Positions 1 through 5,101 of a stretch of DNA of 23,172 nucleotides are shown piece by piece. The notes under the pieces are model-generated. The model saw nothing but the letters and a program-made list of their open reading frames with translations. It made no database searches and was not told the origin of the DNA. Position 1 is the first letter of the stretch; every line of letters starts with the position of its first letter. A program made the translations under genes and the position numbers. Source of the DNA: Firm-04 sp045596625 (GTDB lineage Bacteria > Bacillota > Clostridia > Oscillospirales > Ruminococcaceae); assembly GCA_045596625.1 (NCBI GenBank), contig JAZOCU010000066.1, positions 1 to 23,172 on the forward strand. The letters are read 5' to 3'.

Positions 1-305
1 CCTGTCACAATCAGCAGCAGGATTCCTAGCCCACCGATCAGTTGGAGCTTCTTGAATGTTCTTACGTCTTTGCTTTTTACCTGTTCTTTCATAACCGCAA
101 CATCTCCTTTGATCAATTCGTCAAGAGAAACACCAAACAGATCGCTCAGAATCAGCAAGCTATGCACATCGGGATAGCTTTTCTCAGTCTCCCAGTTGGA
201 AACAGTCTGGCGGCTAACATAGGCTTTCTCCGCCAGTGCCTCCTGTGACCAGCCAAGCTCCGTTCTGTGCTGCTTGATCGTTGTTCCAATTTCCAAATCA
301 TCCAT
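1..305 (-). CDS. XRE-family HTH regulator with C-terminal membrane segment (partial at window edge)
   Basis: Reading leftwards, the frame encodes a Cro/C1-type helix-turn-helix: QEALAEKAYVSRQTVSNWE at about residues 22-40, then SYPDVHSLLILSDLFGVSLDELIKG. A hydrophobic stretch (LIGGLGILLLIVTG) runs into the window edge. Small clostridial regulators with an N-terminal HTH and C-terminal membrane helices are a known group; targets cannot be told from sequence. The first ATG (305) directly abuts the AAAGGAG ribosome binding site with no spacing. The in-frame TTG at 296 is 9 nt from it and would give the family-typical N-terminus MEIGTTIKQ, so TTG may be the true start. It has its own promoter and a palindrome in the 5' leader, which suggests autoregulation. 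The 3' part is missing. Confidence 0.85.
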   Translation of the reverse strand, partial: MDDLEIGTTIKQHRTELGWSQEALAEKAYVSRQTVSNWETEKSYPDVHSLLILSDLFGVSLDELIKGDVAVMKEQVKSKDVRTFKKLQLIGGLGILLLIVT

Positions 306-397
306 CTCCTTTCCATTGGGGGTTTCCCTGTGTATGTATCATAGCACATCTGTAGCCGTTTTTCTACCAAAAGGACTTGACTTCCTGAAAAACAGCC

Positions 398-415
398 TGT
401 CAAAACATTTTGACA
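398..415. promoter_or_regulatory. Palindrome in the leader of the XRE gene (possible operator)
   Basis: TGTCAAAA and TTTTGACA form perfect 8-bp arms separated by 2 nt. The site lies about 40 bp downstream of the -10 box of the XRE promoter, in the untranslated leader. This fits a dimeric HTH repressor site for autoregulation, but binding is inferred only. Confidence 0.45.
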
Positions 416-453
416 TGGCGTATCTGCGTGATTTTGTCACTTTGTCCACTTCC

Positions 454-482
454 ATTATAGCATAAATGAGGACATAAAGCAA
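454..482 (-). promoter_or_regulatory. Promoter of the XRE regulator gene
   Basis: On the minus strand TTGCTT (482-477) and TATAAT (459-454) are 17 bp apart, with TGC just before the -10 (extended -10). The leader to the start codon is roughly 140 nt. Confidence 0.75.
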
Positions 483-494
483 TCTCCCCGACTT

Positions 495-588
495 GCTGAG
501 TTGGGGAGGGTTTTTGTGTGTACAGAAAAGCCGCACCTGTGGTGGGGTGCGGCTGGGGTATGGAAAGGGTTCGATCCATCAGAATTTA
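495..588. repeat. Direct repeat copy A: hydrolase 3' end plus terminator
   Basis: This stretch matches 1747-1837 at most positions, with shared runs such as GAGTTGGGGAGGGTTTTTGT and CTGGGGTAT. It includes the last codons and stop of the alpha/beta hydrolase (AAATTCTGA on the minus strand) and its terminator. The other copy lies upstream of the hydrolase promoter, so the hydrolase gene sits between the two copies. Confidence 0.85.
525..554 (-). terminator. Rho-independent terminator of the hydrolase gene
   Basis: On the minus strand AGCCGCACC and GGTGCGGCT form a perfect 9-bp stem with an 8-nt loop, followed by TTTTCT. It starts about 25 nt after the hydrolase stop codon. The corresponding hairpin in repeat copy B (about 1776-1803) has lost pairs and looks decayed. 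Confidence 0.8.
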
Positions 589-1670
589 GCATCCAGTTTA
601 TCAATAAAATCATTTATGATCTTGCTACATTCATCCGGTTTCTGCTCATAAATACAATGATCGCCAGGCAATAGTACGATATCACAGTTCCCTAATTTAT
701 TAGCGTAGACGAAAAGTGTATTTTCACGGATTTTATTACAGAACTCCAAATATCTGTCATACAGCGTATCATCATCCGTATCCTGATCCAGATGAAAGAA
801 TTTCAGATAGGTCTCTCTGTCCAGTCCGCCGTCTGCAATCAGCTCTTCCTTTGTACTGTAGCCGAATTCTGCACAGATGTATAGCTTCGGCACATCATTC
901 GCAGCGAGCATATTCCATGTCTCATTCATGTTTCGGGACATCATTGTGTCCTCGGCGATGACAGCAGAATTCTGAAAGGTCAGCAATGCAAGTGCGTGCT
1001 CTGCCCGCTGTTCTTCAGCAGAGTAATACGCCTTTTCGGGTAACATTATTTTCACGATTAGATTGCCAAGCCCACCTGCACCCATTTTATCAAGGCGATA
1101 TGCAAGCAAAAACGTCGGATCGGGTTTGGTACGCATTTGGTCGGGAGTATATTCTTTGATCTCAGATGTATCCATGAATGTGACGGCTTCGATCTCTTCC
1201 GGGTATTTGCTTACCCAATAGGAAGCATAGATACCGCCAATTGAATGCGGAAGCAAGATATAGGGTGCTTCAACCCCTGCATTTCTGAGTGCTGTTCTAT
1301 AATCCTCAACAATGTTTTCGACTGTTCTTTCCTGCGATGTATTATCGCTTAACCCATAGCCTGCACGGTCAACGAATATGACCTGATTCTCTTCTTCCAG
1401 AGCAGAGGTCATTCGTCTCCACGAAATAAATGGATCAGGATCACCAAATCCGGCAATTGCTATGATACGATGCTTTCCATTTTCATTTCCGTAGGTAAGC
1501 ACATTTACGGAATAATCACCGACTGAAACAAGGTTTGCATAGCCGTTTTCCGTCAGAAATTGTCTATCCTGTTTCAGACGTATGCGGCTGTTGATAAAAA
1601 TAAGCAGCCACAGAACAAGCAGAATCAGGACGACTACCAAAAGAATCTTTATTGTTCTTTTCATTTTCAT
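579..1670 (-). CDS. Membrane-anchored alpha/beta hydrolase
   Basis: The product is 363 aa. A basic N-terminus (MKMKRTIK) is followed by a hydrophobic helix at about residues 9-27, so it is probably anchored with the enzyme domain outside the membrane. The fold is recognisable from IIAIAGFGDPDP near 70 (oxyanion region), VIFVDRAGYGLSD near 98-109, and the nucleophile elbow PHSIGG with Ser143 (Pro replaces the first Gly of GxSxG). LPGDHCIYEQ near 334-343 holds the likely catalytic His338. The third residue of the triad is not certain. The substrate is unknown; a peptidase or esterase of the proline iminopeptidase type is possible. ATG 1670 follows AGGTGG at 6 nt; the longer frame upstream would run through the promoter. 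It has its own promoter and terminator, so it is a single-gene unit. Confidence 0.88.
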   Translation of the reverse strand: MKMKRTIKILLVVVLILLVLWLLIFINSRIRLKQDRQFLTENGYANLVSVGDYSVNVLTYGNENGKHRIIAIAGFGDPDPFISWRRMTSALEEENQVIFVDRAGYGLSDNTSQERTVENIVEDYRTALRNAGVEAPYILLPHSIGGIYASYWVSKYPEEIEAVTFMDTSEIKEYTPDQMRTKPDPTFLLAYRLDKMGAGGLGNLIVKIMLPEKAYYSAEEQRAEHALALLTFQNSAVIAEDTMMSRNMNETWNMLAANDVPKLYICAEFGYSTKEELIADGGLDRETYLKFFHLDQDTDDDTLYDRYLEFCNKIRENTLFVYANKLGNCDIVLLPGDHCIYEQKPDECSKIINDFIDKLDAKF

Positions 1671-1676
1671 AAGTAA

Positions 1677-1738
1677 CCACCTAAATTCCAATTGATTGTC
1701 GCCTTTATTATACCACACTCCAATTGAAAACACAATGC
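1677..1738. repeat. Promoter-region repeat, copy 1
   Basis: Upstream of the hydrolase start, this segment resembles 2200-2262 upstream of the next gene. Shared parts are the -35 context ATTGTGTTTTC, the box TGTGGTATAAT, and the leader ending in an AGGT-type ribosome binding site. The copies have diverged but remain colinear. Confidence 0.7.
1707..1735 (-). promoter_or_regulatory. Promoter of the hydrolase gene
   Basis: On the minus strand TTGTGT (1735-1730) and TATAAT (1712-1707) have a 17-bp spacer and the extended element TGTGG before the -10. Confidence 0.8.
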
Positions 1739-1746
1739 CTCGTCTC

Positions 1747-1837
1747 GCTGAGTTGGGGAGGGTTTTTGTGTGAAGTAAAGTCGCACTTGTGGTGGGCGCG
1801 GCTGGGGTATAGAAAGGGTTTGATCAATCAGAATTTA
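1747..1837. repeat. Direct repeat copy B: orphan hydrolase-type 3' end plus decayed terminator
   Basis: This is the second copy of the repeat at 495-588. It carries the same codons and stop as the end of the hydrolase (AAATTCTGA on the minus strand), but here they are attached to no gene; they lie about 15 nt downstream of the stop of the 113-aa gene. The hairpin arms contain mismatches, so termination is probably weaker. Confidence 0.8.
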
Positions 1838-1851
1838 AGTTACAAAGAGTT

Positions 1852-2193
1852 TTATTTACACAGAGTGCATTTTTCTGGAAATTCATTGCTAATTCTATAT
1901 TCATTCAATATTTTATATATCAAGATAAATGCTATGGTTTCAATTTCAAATTCATCGGAAGTCTTCGCCCAGCAATTACTACAATTCACAATTTCAATTA
2001 CCTGTTTCGCTATCAATTGGTTGTTATCAGGGGTTTCGAGAAGCAAATCTTTATGTATAGTTATTTTGCCATCGCATATTTTATCATCGTTGTAATGCTT
2101 AGGATTATTCCAATTGAAACTTCCATATTTGTATTGGACGATGCTTCCATTTTCCAATGTCAAGTAAGCCCATCCTCCAATGCCCAAACTCAT
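1852..2193 (-). CDS. Hypothetical 113-aa protein with paired CxxC motifs
   Basis: The family was not recognised. ATG 2193 follows GAGGT at 7 nt and gives a 113-aa product beginning MSLGIGGWAYLTLENG, with a beta-rich first half (VQYKYGSFNWN) and a helical second half. Two cysteine pairs, NCSNCW in the middle and KCTLCK at the very C-terminus, could together bind a zinc ion. No signal peptide or membrane segment is seen. It sits between a promoter copy and a terminator copy that both resemble the flanks of the neighbouring hydrolase, while the coding part is unrelated. It may therefore have replaced a hydrolase copy. The coding sequence is more AT-rich than its neighbours, which fits transfer. 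Confidence 0.75.
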   Translation of the reverse strand: MSLGIGGWAYLTLENGSIVQYKYGSFNWNNPKHYNDDKICDGKITIHKDLLLETPDNNQLIAKQVIEIVNCSNCWAKTSDEFEIETIAFILIYKILNEYRISNEFPEKCTLCK

Positions 2194-2199
2194 ATTTTT

Positions 2200-2262
2200 C
2201 ACCTCTAAATTTCGATTTATTATCCCTTTCATTATACCACACACAAACTGAAAACACAATAC
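2200..2262. repeat. Promoter-region repeat, copy 2
   Basis: This is colinear with 1677-1738: same -35 context, same TGTGGTATAAT box, same leader pattern up to the ribosome binding site. The joint just upstream (CAAGTCGGGG then ATTG on the minus strand) also resembles the joint ahead of the XRE promoter at 480-503. Confidence 0.7.
2231..2259 (-). promoter_or_regulatory. Promoter of the 113-aa protein gene
   Basis: On the minus strand TTGTGT (2259-2254) and TATAAT (2236-2231) have a 17-bp spacer and an extended -10 (TGTGG). Confidence 0.8.
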
Positions 2263-2287
2263 CCCGACTTGAGTAAGCCCGAAAGGC

Positions 2288-2304
2288 GTGTCCGTTTTGG
2301 ACAC
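2288..2304. repeat. Short inverted repeat in the divergent intergenic region
   Basis: GTGTCC and GGACAC flank a GTTTT loop. It lies between the two divergent promoters. It could be a weak hairpin or a protein site; no role can be assigned. Confidence 0.4.
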
Positions 2305-2307
2305 CCC

Positions 2308-2327
2308 TTTTGCCGTTATCGGCAAAA
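2308..2327. promoter_or_regulatory. Palindrome upstream of fic (candidate operator)
   Basis: TTTTGCCG and CGGCAAAA form perfect 8-bp arms around TTAT. The half-site TTTTGCCGATAA recurs at 2361-2372, exactly in the spacer between the -35 and -10 of the fic promoter. The layout is that of an operator pair, possibly bound by the HTH domain of the Fic protein itself. Confidence 0.55.
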
Positions 2328-2354
2328 AACATTGATTTTCCGTTCCGAAACATC

Positions 2355-2383
2355 TTGTATTTTTGCCGATAATGTGGTATAAT
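2355..2383 (+). promoter_or_regulatory. Promoter of the fic gene
   Basis: TTGTAT (2355-2360) and TATAAT (2378-2383) have a 17-bp spacer and the extended -10 TGTGG. The start codon is 19 nt after the -10, so the 5' leader is only about 12 nt and consists mostly of the ribosome binding site. Confidence 0.8.
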
Positions 2384-2401
2384 GAGCTTGAGGTGATAAG
2401 G

Positions 2402-3295
2402 ATGAATTATCTTTCTGCAGCAGAGATTGCCGCAAAATGGGGCATCTCCGAGCGTAGTGTCCGCAATTACTGTGCGCAGGGGCGCATTCCCGGCGCATTT
2501 TTGACCGGCAAAACATGGAACATTCCCGAAGATGCTGTTAAGCCCATTCGCAAAAACAGCAAGCAGAATGCCCCTGAAACGCTGCTGGAAATTCTGCGTG
2601 AGCAGAAATCAAGTGAGCAGAAGGGCGGCATCTATCATAAAGTGCAGGTTGATCTGACCTACAATTCCAATCATATCGAGGGCAGTCGCCTGACACATGA
2701 TCAGACTCGATATATCTTCGAAACAAACACCATCGGGATTGAAAATGCCGCTGTGAATGTGGATGATATTGTGGAAACCGTCAACCACTTCCGCTGCATT
2801 GACATCATCATCGAACAGGCGGAGAGTCGCCTGACGGAAAAGCTGATCAAATCGCTCCACGCCACGCTGAAAAATGGCACTGCGGACAGCCGGAAAGCAT
2901 GGTTCGCTGTTGGCGATTACAAGCGGTATCCCAACGAGATTGGCGGCATCGAAACCACTGCACCGGAGGAGGTATCCGCTGCAATGCAAAAGCTGCTTGC
3001 GGATTATAACGCCAAGCCCGAAAAGTCACTGGAGGACATCATTGCGTTTCACTGGGCATTTGAGCGCATTCATCCGTTTCAGGATGGCAACGGCCGTGTG
3101 GGCAGACTGATCATGTTCAAGGAATGCCTGCATTACGGAATTGTGCCGTTCATCATCAGCGATGATCTCAAGATGTTCTATTATCGTGGGTTGAAGGAGT
3201 GGACACATCAGAAAGGCTATCTCACGGACACAATCCTGACCGCACAAGATCGGTTCAAGGCGTATCTGGATTATTTTAAGATCAAATATGAGTGA
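2402..3295 (+). CDS. HTH-Fic protein, predicted self-inhibited AMP transferase
   Basis: The product is 297 aa. Residues 1-50 form a MerR/excisionase-like helix-turn-helix (YLSAAEIAAKWGISERSVRN, then GKTWNIPEDA). The motif SNHIEG at 89-94 matches the inhibitory signature (S/T)xxxE(G/N). The Fic core HPFQDGNGRVGR starts at His224, with the catalytic His, the acidic residue, and GNGR for nucleotide binding all intact. Proteins of this class usually transfer AMP from ATP to Ser/Thr/Tyr hydroxyls of a target; the inhibitory Glu blocks ATP positioning. ATG 2402 is preceded by GAGGTGATAAGG. The fused HTH and the operator-like sites in the promoter suggest autoregulation. The target is unknown. A toxin-like or phage-sensing role is possible given the neighbourhood. 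Confidence 0.93.
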   Translation: MNYLSAAEIAAKWGISERSVRNYCAQGRIPGAFLTGKTWNIPEDAVKPIRKNSKQNAPETLLEILREQKSSEQKGGIYHKVQVDLTYNSNHIEGSRLTHDQTRYIFETNTIGIENAAVNVDDIVETVNHFRCIDIIIEQAESRLTEKLIKSLHATLKNGTADSRKAWFAVGDYKRYPNEIGGIETTAPEEVSAAMQKLLADYNAKPEKSLEDIIAFHWAFERIHPFQDGNGRVGRLIMFKECLHYGIVPFIISDDLKMFYYRGLKEWTHQKGYLTDTILTAQDRFKAYLDYFKIKYE

Positions 3296-3333
3296 AGAAA
3301 GCGTCGGGACTAGGGGGTTCCGACGCTTGTTTT
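3266..3333. repeat. Direct repeat 1: fic 3' end plus terminator
   Basis: The last ten codons of fic (ending YFKIKYE), the stop, and the terminator reappear at 4397-4464 behind the NERD gene with roughly 80-85% identity. The NERD gene and its promoter lie between the copies. Confidence 0.85.
3299..3333 (+). terminator. Terminator of fic
   Basis: AAGCGTCGG (3299-3307) pairs with CCGACGCTT (3320-3328) and is followed by TTGTTTT. It begins right after the fic stop codon. Confidence 0.85.
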
Positions 3334-3346
3334 ATGGCAAATTGGC

Positions 3347-3375
3347 TTGATGTCTCTGTAATGATGTGCTATAAT
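3347..3375 (+). promoter_or_regulatory. Promoter of the NERD-domain gene
   Basis: TTGATG (3347-3352) and TATAAT (3370-3375) have a 17-bp spacer and the extended -10 TGC. The gene is therefore transcribed separately from fic. Confidence 0.8.
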
Positions 3376-3440
3376 GGTATCATTGGGGTAAGCGGTATTC
3401 AGGAAATGGCTTGCCGATAGGAATAGTGAGGTGTTGTGAT

Positions 3441-4337
3441 ATGGCTAAAGGAATCCTTGACATGCTGATAGATGCATTCTGGACAGATGAACGTGTTGGA
3501 AAACTCGGCGAAAAACTGACTGAACGAGAATTAAAGCTGGTGCGTTTGTTCGGCCGCAAAGGAAAGATCTTGAAAAACATCTACTTGCCTAAAGAAGAAG
3601 GCGGTACATCTGAAATTGATGTGGTTTATATTACTCCGAAAGGCATATTTGTGATTGAAAGCAAGAATTATTCCGGCTGGATTTTCGGTGATGAGAAATC
3701 AGCATATTGGACAGCCAGTCTCCCTAACGGCCAAAAGAATCGCTTTTATAGTCCGGTTAAGCAAAATCAGACACATATTAAGTGGCTGAATCTTTATTTG
3801 GAGTCCCATGGTTTTCACGATGTTTCTATGTACTCGCTGATTGTTTTTTCTGAGCGTTGTGAGATCAAAAAAATGTCAGTGACTGCCAAAAACACATGGG
3901 TTTTCAAAAGAGATGAGTTGTACGCTTATGTTCGTGCGATCTGGGATTCTGTTGCTGATCGTCTGTCGGAATCCGAGGTGGAACAGATTTATCAGATACT
4001 GCAAATGCTTACAAGCGTAGATAATGCAACCAAACACGCCCATGTTGAGAGCATTCGCAATCGTTTTTATGCGAAAGAATCAAACGAAGCACAGCCCGAA
4101 CAATCGCCTGTTGCTGATTCAGTAGTGAAATTAGGTGAAGATTCTTCCGCTGATCATGCAGTACAAACCCAAACAACTGAATGTGCGCAGGAAATATCCG
4201 AAGGTGAGCAGGCTCAAATTTGTCCGAAGTGCAGTGCAAATCTGATTCTGAGAACTGCGAAGAAAGGCAGTAATGCAGGCAATCAATTCTGGGGATGCAG
4301 TAACTTTCCAAAATGCAGGTTCATAAAGAATGTGTGA
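3441..4337 (+). CDS. NERD-domain nuclease-like protein with topoisomerase-type zinc ribbon
   Basis: The product is 298 aa. Residues about 35-150 form a NERD domain, a restriction-endonuclease-like fold: GGTSEIDVVYITPKGIFVIE, then SKNYSGWIFG. The acidic residue in EIDVV and the E-x-K in VIESKNY are the expected nuclease residues. A variable linker rich in Glu and Gln follows (about 210-255). At the C-terminus Cys261, Cys264, Cys286 and Cys292 form a zinc ribbon like those at the end of bacterial topoisomerase I, likely to bind DNA. ATG 3441 has GAGGTG at 7 nt; an upstream ATG at 3411 lacks a site. It has its own promoter and ends in a borrowed fic terminator. A role in DNA metabolism or defence is inferred, not shown. 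Confidence 0.88.
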   Translation: MAKGILDMLIDAFWTDERVGKLGEKLTERELKLVRLFGRKGKILKNIYLPKEEGGTSEIDVVYITPKGIFVIESKNYSGWIFGDEKSAYWTASLPNGQKNRFYSPVKQNQTHIKWLNLYLESHGFHDVSMYSLIVFSERCEIKKMSVTAKNTWVFKRDELYAYVRAIWDSVADRLSESEVEQIYQILQMLTSVDNATKHAHVESIRNRFYAKESNEAQPEQSPVADSVVKLGEDSSADHAVQTQTTECAQEISEGEQAQICPKCSANLILRTAKKGSNAGNQFWGCSNFPKCRFIKNV

Positions 4338-4396
4338 CTGAGTCGTAATCATTGAAAGGGATGAACGCACTGTCAAGCCCATGGGAAAGAATCCGT

Positions 4397-4464
4397 CTGA
4401 ATTATTTTAAAATCAAATATGAGTAAGAATAGCGTCGGGATTTGGAAGTTCCGACGCTTGTTTT
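4397..4464. repeat. Direct repeat 2: remnant fic 3' end plus terminator
   Basis: This copy of 3266-3333 still encodes NYFKIKYE and a stop, but no upstream fic sequence is attached. It gives the NERD gene its terminator. Confidence 0.85.
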
Positions 4465-4465
4465 T
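4431..4465 (+). terminator. Terminator behind the NERD gene
   Basis: AGCGTCGG (4431-4438) pairs with CCGACGCT (4451-4458), followed by TTGTTTTT. It is part of the duplicated fic 3' end. Confidence 0.8.
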
Positions 4466-4851
4466 GCGATCATACAAAAGTAAGCCGTATGTCTGTGAAA
4501 GATGTTCGTCTTGGGAACGATGTGTACATAGCAAATCCTGCAAGAAGGTAGTCGCACGGCATGCGATACACTCTGTGTAGTGGCTTAGCTCAGGTTACAA
4601 AGTGGGGCAGGTATCAATTTGTTCCTCTGAATCTGAAAAAATGGCGATCCACTTCAAAAGGGATTGCCGTCATCCACTGTTTTATGCTATTTTTATTCAA
4701 TTATCTTTTCGTAATCCGTTTTTATCTAATTTGCATCTGAATTACCCCTTTGCTACACGATGCAGTGGGGTATTGCGGACAGGCAGACCTCCCTATTTCA
4801 TGTGGAATGGGAAAGTTTTCTGTATACAGAGTAACTGCATCTATGTTTGGC
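4466..4851. other. Intergenic region upstream of the cas operon, no convincing gene
   Basis: No supported gene was found in either direction. A plus-strand frame at 4473-4580 reads YVCERCSSWERC then VHSKSCKK before a stop. Its cysteine spacing recalls the linker of some DDE transposases, so it may be a relic, but the match is weak. A frame at 4602-4895 has no ribosome binding site and no recognisable domain. The perfect palindrome CTGTATACAG lies at 4820-4829. Confidence 0.4.
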
Positions 4852-4879
4852 ATGTATGCACTATAAATGGTGCATACAT
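4852..4879. promoter_or_regulatory. Perfect inverted repeat upstream of the cas promoter
   Basis: ATGTATGCAC and GTGCATACAT form perfect 10-bp arms around an 8-nt AT-rich spacer. The repeat ends 20 bp before the -35 box of the cas promoter, a usual place for an activator or repressor dimer. No regulator gene of cas type lies nearby in the window. Confidence 0.6.
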
Positions 4880-4899
4880 CAAGATAGTTATGTGAACTA

Positions 4900-4929
4900 T
4901 TGACATGCGCAGCGGTCTTATGCTATAAT
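4900..4929 (+). promoter_or_regulatory. Promoter of the cas operon
   Basis: A consensus TTGACA (4900-4905) and a consensus TATAAT (4924-4929) have an 18-bp spacer and an extended -10 TGC. This is the strongest-looking promoter in the window. Transcription would start about 165 nt before the cas3 start codon. Confidence 0.85.
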
Positions 4930-4952
4930 AATTTTATTAGCTTATAAGGTGT

Positions 4953-5087
4953 GTCAAGCATATTTCAGAAAAGCTAGATGAGGTCAAGAATGCATTCACC
5001 GACTTTGTGAAAGAGCTTGATCTGCCATTTGGTGTAAAACAAAAGTCCGGATTGCTTCATGAGATGCAAAGATGTTGTGAATGGTAA
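4953..5087 (+). pseudogene. Orphan reading frame without a normal start, just before cas3
   Basis: An open frame between the cas promoter and cas3 reads ISEKLDEVKNAFTDFVKELD, then LPFGVKQKSGLLHEMQ and RCCEW, with a coding-like amphipathic helical pattern. It ends at TAA 5085-5087, 14 nt before the cas3 ATG, inside the cas3 ribosome binding site region. No ATG, GTG or TTG stands at a useful place; GTG 5007 is in frame but has no ribosome binding site. It is most likely the 3' remnant of a gene lost when the cas promoter was joined to it. A leader peptide starting at ATT 4962 cannot be excluded. The family was not recognised. Confidence 0.4.
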
Positions 5088-5101
5088 AGGAGCTGGAGAA
5101 T

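Noticed and set aside
486..515. Plus-strand terminator-like hairpin CTCCCCGACT/AGTTGGGGAG with a T run
   Set aside because: There is no plus-strand gene upstream. The sequence is the joint of the repeated minus-strand flanks, so a plus-strand terminator role was not called.
4578..4660. tRNA-like stretch (GGCTTAGCTCAGGTTAC)
   Set aside because: It resembles a D-stem, but no anticodon stem, T-arm consensus or acceptor pairing follows.
4602..4895. 97-aa open frame on the plus strand
   Set aside because: No ribosome binding site, no domain, biased composition, and it overlaps the inverted repeat upstream of the cas promoter.
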